A DNA stretch of 64,000 nt from contig JAJZQR010000001.1 of the NCBI GenBank assembly GCA_021806765.1, positions 15,728-79,727 of the forward strand. Direction: 5' to 3'. This DNA comes from Chloroflexota bacterium (GTDB lineage: Bacteria > Chloroflexota > UBA6077). The notes beneath the pieces were generated by a model. That model was not told the DNA's origin and made no database searches. It saw only the letters and a program-made list of their open reading frames with translations. Position numbers and translations under genes: made by a program. Positions 42,743-50,148 of the stretch are shown piece after piece (position 1 is the stretch's first letter; each line of letters begins with the position of its first letter).

Positions 42743-43111
42743 TCAATACACCACCACGGCGTCGGCCATGACGAGTGTCTGTTCGATCTCCCGGCAGCTC
42801 ACCACCTCCACTCCAGCTACCAGTCGCCCAGGATCCAGCCCCCGCTGGGCCAGCGACTCCGCCTCCACCCACACCCGCTGCTTGAGCCTGATCAGCATTC
42901 CCAGGTGTTTGCCGGCGGGCTCACCCCCCACCAGCTCCGGCCTCATGGGGTTGGCGAGCCATACACCGGCGTCGGTCAGTACCACCGTGACCCGATGGGA
43001 CATGCTCTGCCCAACCGCCATCCGCAGCCCCTCGGCGCCCTTCTGAGTGCTCAGGGGAGGGCGCCGCAACAGCACCACCAGCTCCTTTCTCGCGGTCGGC
43101 GCTCTATCCAA
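42743..43111 (-). CDS. TusC/DsrF-like protein
   Basis: A 122-residue DsrE-fold protein: KELVVLLRRPPLSTQKGAEGLRMAVG, VTVVLTDAGVWLANP, then AGVEVVSCREIEQTLVMADAVVVY with a single Cys in the position of the DsrF active residue. TTG 43111 lies just inside the end of the preceding gene, with a GGTGG upstream; translation is coupled. Part of a tusDCB-like gene order. Confidence 0.7.
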   Translation of the reverse strand: MDRAPTARKELVVLLRRPPLSTQKGAEGLRMAVGQSMSHRVTVVLTDAGVWLANPMRPELVGGEPAGKHLGMLIRLKQRVWVEAESLAQRGLDPGRLVAGVEVVSCREIEQTLVMADAVVVY

Positions 43112-43400
43112 AGCTCACCACCCGATCGGCTTCCGCCACCATGGACGCCCAGTCGAACTGGCTGCCCTCCTCCACTCCCTGAACCCGAGGCAGACCCCGC
43201 TGCTGGGCGTTGTGGCTGCACCAGACGATCCTGGCACCCCTGTCCGAGAGCCCGGCGACCCTTGGAGCGAGGTACACCCCGTCGGCCATGAGGAAGACGC
43301 TCACCTGGTGCCCCCCGCCAAGAGCGGCCTCGGCTAGACGAAGGACAGTGTGGTAGTCCTGGGACTCCACGCCGCTGGATAGGAGGATGGCTACTCTCAT
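43104..43400 (-). CDS. TusD/DsrE-like protein
   Basis: A 98-residue DsrE/F-type protein: MRVAILLSSGVESQDYHTVLRLAEAAL, VSVFLMADGVYLAP, GARIVWCSHNAQQRGL with the catalytic-type Cys, and a C-terminal segment ending DRVVSFG. First gene of the tusDCB-yedE-tusA operon. ATG 43400 is taken; a GTG at 43412 is an alternative. The order D, C, B, YedE, TusA suggests uptake of a sulfur or selenium compound followed by persulfide relay. Confidence 0.7.
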   Translation of the reverse strand: MRVAILLSSGVESQDYHTVLRLAEAALGGGHQVSVFLMADGVYLAPRVAGLSDRGARIVWCSHNAQQRGLPRVQGVEEGSQFDWASMVAEADRVVSFG

Positions 43401-43533
43401 GGATGGCTGCACCCGTTCCGATGTTACGAGGGTAATCGAGTCTCCCGATTGACTTACTCGACAATGCGAACGGGATAATTATTGGCCGAGGGGATAGGGG
43501 TGTCAAGCGATCCGGCGCCGGATTGGCCTCCCT

Positions 43534-43549
43534 CTCAGCAAACTCTAAG
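43534..43549. promoter_or_regulatory. Two 11-bp repeats in the tusDCB / cysteine synthase divergent region
   Basis: CTCAG 43534 and CTAAG 43545 are 11 bp apart, between the divergent sulfur-relay and cysteine synthase genes. A weaker CAAAG at 43554 may be a third unit. Confidence 0.4.
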
Positions 43550-43646
43550 CCGCCAAAGGTTGACTCCCTTCGGAGCTGATCTATAATCAATGAGGTATTG
43601 TTGAGTAAGACGCTCGGAATACTGGAATATTCGCGAGGCAGGAATC

Positions 43647-44612
43647 GTGGCGCAGACAGACGTACCTCCCCATCCCTTTAGTGGAAACTCAGCAGCAGAC
43701 TCCATTGCGGATAGCATCCTCGATCTGATCGGCAACACCCCCCTGGTGCGGTTGCACCGGCTCCCTGCGCCGGGCTCGGCCGAGCTGTTGGTGAAGGTCG
43801 AGTCCCGAAACCCTGGCGGCAGCGTGAAGGACCGCATCGCCCTCGCGATGATCCTGGATGCCGAAGGCTCGGGACGGCTGAAGCCGGGAGCTACCATCGT
43901 GGAGCCCACCAGCGGGAATACCGGCGTGGGGTTGGCGATGGTGGCCGCGGTGAGGGGTTACCGTCTGATCCTCACCATGCCCGAGGACATGAGCAGGGAG
44001 CGGAGGCGGCTGCTGGCTCGCTTCGACGCCGAGCTGCTGCTCACCCCGGCCATCGAAGGGATGTCGGGGGCGGTCTTCGCGGCCCAGCAGTTGGTGCAGG
44101 AGCATCCCGACTACTTCATGCCCGACCAGTTCAACAATCCATCGAACCCGGAGATCCACCGGCGCACCACGGCGCTGGAGATCCTGGAGGCCACGGAAGG
44201 TCGCCTGGACGCCTTCGTGGCCGGGATCGGCACCGGGGGGACCGTGACCGGGGTGGCCGAGATCCTCAAGGAGAGGAACCCCTCCACCCTGGTGGTCGCC
44301 GTGGAGCCAAGCAAATCCCAGGTGCTCAAGGGCGAGAAGGCTCGTCCCCATGGGATCCAGGGGATCGGCGCCAGCTTCGTCCCCGGCGTTTTGAATAGGG
44401 GGGTGCTGGACAGGATAGCGCCGGTGCGAGACGAAGATGCCTTCGCGACGGCCTCTCGGCTGAGCCGCGAGGAGGGCATCCTGGCCGGCATCTCCTCGGG
44501 TGCCAACGTCTTTGCGGCCCTGCAGGTGGCGCGGGAGTTGGGGCAGGGAAGGCGGGTAGTCACCCTCCTGCCAGACACGGGCGAGCGGTACCTGAGCATC
44601 CCCAACCTGTAG
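43647..44612 (+). CDS. PLP-dependent cysteine synthase (CysK/CysM family)
   Basis: A 321-residue enzyme: IGNTPLVRLHRL, the PLP lysine in NPGGSVKDRIALAM, TSGNTGVGLAMVAA, GTGGTVTGVAEILKERNP and SSGANVFAAL. These are CysK/CysM signatures; O-acetylserine (or phosphoserine) reacts with sulfide or a protein thiocarboxylate to give cysteine. The next genes encode a ThiS-MoeB fusion and TusA, so the thiocarboxylate-dependent (CysM) mode is likely. Start GTG 43647 follows GGCAGGA. The same enzyme class also makes selenocysteine-like products in vitro, relevant to the selenium theme but not shown here. Confidence 0.85.
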   Translation: MAQTDVPPHPFSGNSAADSIADSILDLIGNTPLVRLHRLPAPGSAELLVKVESRNPGGSVKDRIALAMILDAEGSGRLKPGATIVEPTSGNTGVGLAMVAAVRGYRLILTMPEDMSRERRRLLARFDAELLLTPAIEGMSGAVFAAQQLVQEHPDYFMPDQFNNPSNPEIHRRTTALEILEATEGRLDAFVAGIGTGGTVTGVAEILKERNPSTLVVAVEPSKSQVLKGEKARPHGIQGIGASFVPGVLNRGVLDRIAPVRDEDAFATASRLSREEGILAGISSGANVFAALQVARELGQGRRVVTLLPDTGERYLSIPNL

Positions 44613-44700
44613 GAGCCGGCTCCTGCCGGCGATAGGGTCCTGCTCCAATGCGACCGTCGCGGGAGGAAGCCAACTCCTACCAGCAGTATTCGGAGGCATC
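44613..44700. repeat. Inverted pair of REP-like intergenic repeats
   Basis: TAGGAGCCGGCTCCTGCCGG (44613 on) and, in opposite orientation, a TAGGAGTTGGCTTCCTCCCG-like unit (ending about 44681) share 16 of 23 positions and face each other around 25 bases. The first copy is itself nearly palindromic. The pattern resembles bacterial REP/BIME elements. Confidence 0.45.
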
Positions 44701-45792
44701 ATGTCGGCGAGAGTATACATACCCACACCCTTTCGACATCTGACCGGGGGCCAGGCCAGGATCGAGGTGGAGGCTGGCTCCGTACGGGACATCCTGGAAC
44801 AGATGGAGCTCCGATTTCCCGGTTTCAAGGAGCGGGTGCTGGAGCCCTCGGGGGAGATCCTGCACCACGTGAACCTGTACGTCAATCAGACTCCAGTAGA
44901 GGAGCTGGGGGGAGGGCAGGCGCCGATCCGGGAGGGGGACGAACTGGCCATCGTCCCGGCCATGGCAGGCGGGGCAGGTCCCTTCACCCGGGAGCAGGTG
45001 ATACGCTACAGCCGACACATCCTGCTGGGCGAGGTGGGGGGCGAGGGTCAGCGCAAGCTGCTGGACTCCAGGGTGTTGCTGGTCGGGGCAGGGGGGCTTG
45101 GCTCCCCTGCCGCGCTCTATCTGGCCGCCGCCGGGGTGGGAACCCTGGGCATCGTGGACTTCGATCGGGTGGATCTGAGCAACCTCCAGAGACAGATCCT
45201 CCACGGCCAGAGCGACGTCGGAAGGCTGAAGGTGGACTCGGCGGCAGATACCCTTGCCGAGGTCAACCCCGAGGTGAAGGTAGTCAAGCACGTGGAGAGG
45301 CTATCCTCGGAGAACGCCCTGGGGATCTTCTCCGATTACGACGTCGTGTTGGATGGCACCGACAACTTTGCCACGCGGTACCTGATCAACGACGCCTGCG
45401 TCCTGCTGGGGAAGCCGCTGGTTCACGGCAGCATCTTCCGCTTCGAGGGCCAGATCACCCTCTTCGCTCCCGGAAAGGGCTGCTACCGCTGTCTCTTCGC
45501 CTCACCTCCACCCCCCGGCACCGTGCCAAGCTGCGCCGAGGCCGGCGTCCTGGGGGTGCTGCCGGGCATCGTGGGTTCCATGCAGGCGGTGGAGGCGATC
45601 AAGTGGATCCTCGGGATCGGAGAGCCGCTGGTGAACCGGCTGCTGCTGTTCGACGCCCTCGCCATGGAGTTTCGAGAGGTGAAGATCCGTCGCGACCCCA
45701 ACTGCCCCATCTGTGGGGACGAGCCCACCCTTCACGAACTGATCGACTACGAGGGGTTCTGCGGCCTCCCGGGGCCGGCGGCCGTATTGTAG
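44701..45792 (+). CDS. ThiS/MoaD-like ubiquitin-fold carrier fused to MoeB/ThiF-type E1 enzyme
   Basis: A 363-residue two-domain protein. Residues 1-95 are a ThiS/MoaD-like domain (VYIPTPFRHLTGGQ..., ending IVPAMAGG); residues 100-350 are an adenylylating E1: LLVGAGGLGSPAALYLAAAGVG and DFDRVDLSNLQRQIL bind ATP, CYRCLF and CPICG hold zinc, and PSCAEAGVLGVLPG carries the catalytic Cys. No rhodanese domain is present. The carrier's Gly-Gly is internal (MAGGAGPF), so the tail must be freed before thiocarboxylate formation. Downstream of the cysteine synthase it would supply activated sulfur. GGAGG precedes the ATG. Confidence 0.85.
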   Translation: MSARVYIPTPFRHLTGGQARIEVEAGSVRDILEQMELRFPGFKERVLEPSGEILHHVNLYVNQTPVEELGGGQAPIREGDELAIVPAMAGGAGPFTREQVIRYSRHILLGEVGGEGQRKLLDSRVLLVGAGGLGSPAALYLAAAGVGTLGIVDFDRVDLSNLQRQILHGQSDVGRLKVDSAADTLAEVNPEVKVVKHVERLSSENALGIFSDYDVVLDGTDNFATRYLINDACVLLGKPLVHGSIFRFEGQITLFAPGKGCYRCLFASPPPPGTVPSCAEAGVLGVLPGIVGSMQAVEAIKWILGIGEPLVNRLLLFDALAMEFREVKIRRDPNCPICGDEPTLHELIDYEGFCGLPGPAAVL

Positions 45793-45870
45793 GAGGTCGC
45801 TACTGACGCCGATCTGATCGACTCAGGAAAACGGCTCCTGCGCAGCACCCAACAGTAGAAAGGCACGACT

Positions 45871-46110
45871 ATGCACGATATTCAAACGGACCGAGAACTC
45901 GACATCCGAGGCGAGGTTTGCCCCTACACCTTCGTCTGGTCCAGACTGACCCTGGAGGAGATGGAGAGCGGCCAGACGCTGAGGATCATCGTCGATCACC
46001 TGCCCGCCACCACCAACGTGCCGCGTAGCCTCCAGGCAGAGGGCCACCGGATTCACAAGGTGTCACGGCTCAACGAGACCGACTGGGAGGTCGTGGTGCA
46101 AAAAAAGTAG
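45871..46110 (+). CDS. TusA/SirA-like carrier (second copy)
   Basis: A 79-residue protein with ELDIRGEVCPYTFVWSRLTLEEMESGQTLRIIVDHLPATTNVPRSLQ; the Cys is in CPYT rather than CPxP. Close homologue of 40850-41098. Last gene of the cysteine synthase - ThiS/MoeB operon, which suggests it hands persulfide sulfur to the E1/carrier. Confidence 0.8.
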   Translation: MHDIQTDRELDIRGEVCPYTFVWSRLTLEEMESGQTLRIIVDHLPATTNVPRSLQAEGHRIHKVSRLNETDWEVVVQKK

Positions 46111-46151
46111 CCTCGGGTAGCTTTCACCCCGTTTTCGCTATTGGCCGACTT

Positions 46152-46178
46152 CTCAGTTCCCTCTCAGCCACTGCTCAT
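46152..46178. promoter_or_regulatory. Three 11-bp repeats without an obvious target gene
   Basis: CTCAG 46152, CTCAG 46163, CTCAT 46174. Flanking genes converge here, so no intact start lies next to the array. Confidence 0.45.
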
Positions 46179-46326
46179 AAGCCCCACTATCTCCGAAGGG
46201 TGCTCCGCCTGTGCGAGAGCGCTGGATCCGCCACTGCGCCCGTACCGGCACCTCCAGGGCAGTCATGCTCGCCTGTTGCGCCCACCTCGCTGCAGGCGAG
46301 CTGCCGCTCCATACTGAGGCTGTGGG

Positions 46327-46542
46327 TCACCGGCAGCAGCCACCTCCACCCACTTCGCGGTCCCCGCCCTCCCACAGACGGCGCCACAGGGACCTGCGCG
46401 GGAAGTAGCGAGCGACGTGCCATTGAGAGCAGAAGTGCCGACCGTACTGTTCCACTCCCGAGCCGGTGATGGTCTTGCCGCAGACTGCGCATCGTGGGCT
46501 CGGGTCTTGAATACGCCGCCACCATGAGACTAACCAGAGCAT
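46327..46542 (-). CDS. Small zinc-binding (TRASH/MYM-like) protein
   Basis: A 71-residue protein: CAVCGKTITGSGVEQYGRHFCSQWHVARYF provides a CxxC...CxxxH ligand set like TRASH/YHS metal sensors, followed by an Arg/Trp-rich part and a terminal GGGGCCR. ATG 46542 has GGAG upstream. Such small proteins are associated with heavy-metal handling. It ends in TGA preceded by CCR; I treat that as a normal stop. Confidence 0.55.
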   Translation of the reverse strand: MLWLVSWWRRIQDPSPRCAVCGKTITGSGVEQYGRHFCSQWHVARYFPRRSLWRRLWEGGDREVGGGGCCR

Positions 46543-46589
46543 CTCCGTAGACTCCTTCAGGGTCACACGTACGGTGAGATCGTCCCCAA

Positions 46590-47133
46590 TCACCGACTGA
46601 GAGTCTCGACCTGCCGGTCGATCTCCGCCGCCCATCCTTTCAGATATGCCTGTAGCTCGGAATTATCCGCCCGGAGTCCAGGCTCCCCAGCGGAATAGCC
46701 GCGAGTCAAGGCCTCGAACTGAGCTGATAGCCCGGCCCGTCCAGCGCGCCGTTCTGCCCACGCCGTAGGCGGCCTCCGCAGCCGCCGCAACATCAAAGGA
46801 TGCTCCCAGGTCGGCTATGCTAGAAATCCACTCCAGGCCATCCGCTCGCAGGACCACGGTATGGTTGAACTTTTCCTGGTGCAGCGGCTTCAGAGCGGTG
46901 AGGGCCTCCTCCTCTGACATCCCTCCCACCGGCACACCCCCAACCTTCACCCCTTGAAACACAGTATCGGTGTAGGCCTGCCGATAACTGAAGACAAGTC
47001 CTCCGGCCAGCAGCACGAGACCCGCCGCCAGAAGGAGAGCGATCAGCAGCGACCGGAACTCGCCGGCCCGTCCCGGAGGCTCAAGGGCTTCAGGCCGGCC
47101 CAACGCCCGGCGCATCTGAGAGGCGTTGTCCAT
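46590..47133 (-). pseudogene. Frameshifted and truncated VanW/PG_binding_4-type protein
   Basis: The 5' part (from ATG 47133, GGGAGAG upstream) encodes a membrane helix (LLIALLLAAGLVLLAGGLVFSY) and a PG_binding_4-like segment (GVKVGGVPVGGMSEEEAL...ADLGASFDVAAAAEAAYGVGR). Homology then continues in another frame (AGLSAQFEALTRGYSAGEP...LKGWAAEIDRQVETLSR) to a stop at 46590. A frame change near 46740-46760 separates them and the large C-terminal domain is missing, so the gene is a relic. Confidence 0.6.
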
Positions 47134-47581
47134 CAGCAATCTCTCCCGTCCTCGAAACTCAACGAGTCACGAACTATCGCGAAGGGACCGATTGTTCCCG
47201 AGAGTCCAACTCGCCTGCATGGAATCCCACCACTGGCGAACATTAGTATTAGTGTAGGTGAGGATCCTTAGGGGACGCTGAGCGCAGAGTGGGAATGGGC
47301 TTAGAGTCCCCGCCGGACTCGCCAGTCAACAGATGGCCGAAGCAAGACATCACACCCAATCGTCTCCGAGGACTTCTCATGGGAATCCTCCCGAAGGACA
47401 GGCCGCGCTTACGCCGCAGAGCGAAACTGGGCCGCGAAGGTTGCCACTTCCTTCGCGGCCCTACTGGGAAGGAGGTTGTGATATCCCGTTGCTTCGACGC
47501 AATGCTACCGCACAGGTATTAGTGAGGCGTGAGAACCGGCTTAGGGCTGGCTTAGAGTCTTGCGGCCCCGCTTACTCGCGA
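47134..47581. other. Intergenic region with two 11-bp repeat arrays
   Basis: No gene seen. Array 1: TTAG 47268, TGAG 47279, degenerate 47290, TTAG 47301. Array 2: TTAG 47519, TGAG 47530, TTAG 47541, TTAG 47552. Both are upstream of the VanW-type relic on the minus strand and downstream of the gene ending at 47582. Confidence 0.5.
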
Positions 47582-48139
47582 TCATGCAGTGCGGGGACTC
47601 TGCCTCGCGCTCAGAATCAGACCGAACCCGACCAGCGCCGCCACGACGATCAGCGCCGCAGCTCCGGCCCGCTCGGCCGGCGTAGTGGCCGTGTTGACAC
47701 GCCACTCTACGTTCTTGCTTTCCTCGCCGGATGCGGTCTTCTCTGTCCCTGCCATGGCCTCGTTGGGGGCCGCCTTGTCCGCGCCCGCCATCGCCCCGGC
47801 TGAGACAATCTGCAGTTCGGCGGTCGAATCCTCGCCCTCTGGGTTGGTGGCCGTGATCTCGTAGCTACCGGGACTCATGGAGGTCGGGATCGTCACCTCG
47901 ATCGTGAAGCTGCCGTCCTCGTCCGCTTGGACCTTGCCCAGGGGCTGCCCCTTGAGGCTGAGGGTGACCATCGGACTGCCATCCCAGTCCTCTCCCTTGA
48001 CTGTCACCTTGTCGCCCGGAGCCGCTTTCGTCGGTGTCACCGTGATGCCCTCCCCATGGGCGGAAACGGAGCCCACCAGAACCAGCAGCACTGCCAAAGC
48101 CGCGACCACCCCCGTCGCCAGCCATACTCTTCTGATCAT
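47582..48139 (-). CDS. Exported Ig/IPT-like domain protein, membrane-anchored at the C-terminus
   Basis: A 185-residue protein: signal peptide (LATGVVAALAVLLVLVGSVSAHG), one Ig-like domain (ITVTPTKAAPGDKVTVKGEDWDG ... GSFTIEVTIPTSMSPGSYEITATNPEGEDSTAELQIV), an Ala/Glu-rich linker and a C-terminal helix (AAALIVVAALVGFGLIL). The ATG 48139 is preferred over GTG 48145 for better spacing to GGAGG. It follows the cytochrome b gene by two bases and may be an accessory subunit of that complex. Confidence 0.65.
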   Translation of the reverse strand: MIRRVWLATGVVAALAVLLVLVGSVSAHGEGITVTPTKAAPGDKVTVKGEDWDGSPMVTLSLKGQPLGKVQADEDGSFTIEVTIPTSMSPGSYEITATNPEGEDSTAELQIVSAGAMAGADKAAPNEAMAGTEKTASGEESKNVEWRVNTATTPAERAGAAALIVVAALVGFGLILSARQSPRTA

Positions 48140-48141
48140 AG

Positions 48142-49272
48142 TCACATCCCTCCTTCCATTAGCGTGTGGGCGACCGGGGTGCTGAACTCAGCGTAGATCA
48201 CCAGGCCGACCAGCACCAGCAGCAGCAGAGCTCCTGCGCCCATCATCGCCTTCCTCTTACTAGGGGCACGGAAGGGACCCCGGTCGACGAAGGGCACCAG
48301 CGCCAGCAGGGCGAACAGCGCGGCGGGCGCGTAGATCAGCCCCCTGATGCCGAGCCAGTCCTCGATGGAGTAAAGCCAGAGGAACATCCACATCGGCTTG
48401 GTGACCTCGATGCCCGGCGTGGGCTTCGGGCCCAGCTCAGGCTTGAGGAAGAAGGCCGCGGCCGCGACGACAGCGAAGGCCACTAGGCCCCAGCCGACCA
48501 TCGTTCGCACGTGGCTGTTATAAGGAACCAGCGACTCCCCGTAGCTCTGCTTCCCCTCGCCAGTCCGAACCGCCCTGGCGTCGGAGGGCAGCGGGGACAT
48601 GCCATGATGTTTGATCAGGAAGAAGTGGGCAATGGCCAGGAACACCAGCAGCACGGGCAACATGGCGATGTGTGCCACGTACAGTCGCACCAGCAGCGGG
48701 ACGCTGGAGGTAAACCCGCCGGAGAAGAACGCGCCGAGGGTACCCAGCAGTTCCGAAATCTCTTTGTTGTGCTGCAGCGCCTCGTAGGCCTCCTGGTCCC
48801 ACTTGAGGACCGTGCCTGTGAAGAGGAAGCCGATCACCAACGCCAGCAGTCCGAGGCCGACGAACCAGTTGGCCTCTCGAGGAGCCTTGTGGGCGCCCGT
48901 CACGAAGACCCTGACGACGTGCAGGATCATGAGGACTACCAGGACATTGGCTGCCCAGAAGTGGATGCCCCTCAGGAAGTCTCCCAGCGGCACCTGGGTC
49001 ATGATGTAGCCCACGCTGTCGGTGGCCACGTCCGGAGATGGGTTATAGAACTGGGCGAGCAGGACCCCCGTGGCGACCAGAACCAGCAGGGTGATGAATG
49101 TGATCCCGCCCAGAGTGTAGAGTAGGCCGTTGGCGTGGGCAGGCACCGGGTAGCTGAGGGCTCTTAGCCCCAGCCGGTCCTCTATGACGCCCCAGACCCC
49201 TTTCTTGATGGCCGTCCCTTGCCGCTCCCTGGCGCGTGCGCCTTCCAACGCGCCTGGATGAGTCGCTTCCAT
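48142..49272 (-). CDS. Cytochrome b (b/b6 type of bc-like complex)
   Basis: A 376-residue membrane protein with eight or so helices. Haem-ligand His pairs are visible: GIHFWAANVLVVLMILHVVRVF and YVAHIAMLPVLLVFLAIAHFFLIKHHG. The C-terminal part has PELGPKP and WMFLWLYSIEDWLG, matching subunit-IV-like sequence. It would transfer electrons from quinol. No Rieske or cytochrome c1 gene is adjacent in this window. Start ATG 49272 follows AAGGGG. It lies downstream of a NarL-type two-component system that may control it. Confidence 0.8.
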   Translation of the reverse strand: MEATHPGALEGARARERQGTAIKKGVWGVIEDRLGLRALSYPVPAHANGLLYTLGGITFITLLVLVATGVLLAQFYNPSPDVATDSVGYIMTQVPLGDFLRGIHFWAANVLVVLMILHVVRVFVTGAHKAPREANWFVGLGLLALVIGFLFTGTVLKWDQEAYEALQHNKEISELLGTLGAFFSGGFTSSVPLLVRLYVAHIAMLPVLLVFLAIAHFFLIKHHGMSPLPSDARAVRTGEGKQSYGESLVPYNSHVRTMVGWGLVAFAVVAAAAFFLKPELGPKPTPGIEVTKPMWMFLWLYSIEDWLGIRGLIYAPAALFALLALVPFVDRGPFRAPSKRKAMMGAGALLLLVLVGLVIYAEFSTPVAHTLMEGGM

Positions 49273-49458
49273 TCGCTGTCCCCTTTCACTGCAGCTGGCC
49301 CGCGGCGCAGACCCGGAATCTGCGAGCGGACCCGACTTCCCTTGTCCTGGATAGACTAGCGCGGGCGTGAACCGGTGGGGTAGTGGAGAATGTCCCGGCA
49401 GGGGTGGTGAGAAAGGGGACAAACCTTCCTATTTCGACCGGGACAAATGCCCCGACGA

Positions 49459-50148
49459 TCAGACTTCGTGGTCCGCGTCGGCCTGGGGGACCAGGCCTTC
49501 TCGCAGGGCGTAGAGCGCGGCCTCGGTGCGGTTGCTCAGGTGGAGTTTCTGGAAGATGATGGAAAGGCGGTTGCGGACGGTCTTCTCGGAGATGAAGAGC
49601 TTCTCCGCGATCTCCGCGTTGCCCAGACCCTGGGCGAGCAGACGCAAGACCTCCACGTCTCGCCGGGTCAATCCCTCCTGGGGCGCCCCGGCTTGCTCGG
49701 GATGCCGGAACTCCTCCAACAGCCTCGCGGCGATGGCGGGGTCGACCAGCGCCTCGCCCCGCTGGACGGCCCGGATGGCCCGCAGCAGGTCGGCGGCGTC
49801 GGCGTCCTTCAGGAGATAGCCGTAGGCGCCGGCCTTGATTGCCTCGAAAAGGTAGCGGTCCCGCCGATACATGGTGATCACTATGCACCTGGCCGCAGGA
49901 CAGCGCTCGGTGATCTCCCGGATGGCTGCTACACCGTCCATCCCGGGCATGTTGATGTCCACCAGCGTGACGTCGGGCTGCAGCCGCACGGCCCTTTCGA
50001 CCGCTTCCAGGCCGTCTCCGGCCTCGCCGATCACCTCCATGTCCGGCTGGGTCTCCAGGATCTGCCTTAGCCCCTGCCGGAACATTCTGTGGTCGTCGGC
50101 GATCAGCACCCTCACTCTCGTGGACGTCCGCTCGGTATCAGCCATCAT
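49459..50148 (-). CDS. NarL/LuxR-type response regulator
   Basis: A 229-residue regulator: receiver with IADDH, phospho-Asp in VTLVDINMPGMDG, ITMYRR and YLLKDADAADLL; C-terminal LuxR HTH (GLTRRDVEVLRLLAQGLGNAEIAEKLFISEKTVRNRLSIIFQKL). The start overlaps the kinase stop (ATGA). Controls its targets by kinase-dependent DNA binding; the cytochrome b gene downstream is a candidate target. Confidence 0.92.
   Translation of the reverse strand: MMADTERTSTRVRVLIADDHRMFRQGLRQILETQPDMEVIGEAGDGLEAVERAVRLQPDVTLVDINMPGMDGVAAIREITERCPAARCIVITMYRRDRYLFEAIKAGAYGYLLKDADAADLLRAIRAVQRGEALVDPAIAARLLEEFRHPEQAGAPQEGLTRRDVEVLRLLAQGLGNAEIAEKLFISEKTVRNRLSIIFQKLHLSNRTEAALYALREGLVPQADADHEV

Noticed and set aside
42733..42760. 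In-frame TGA between the TusC- and TusB-like genes as another selenocysteine codon
   Set aside because: Each side is a complete small protein with its own known family ends; no Cys is expected at the site and no hairpin follows.
46310..46345. TGA after GGGGCCR in the small zinc protein as a Sec codon
   Set aside because: The frame beyond it encodes nothing recognisable and the zinc motif is already complete.
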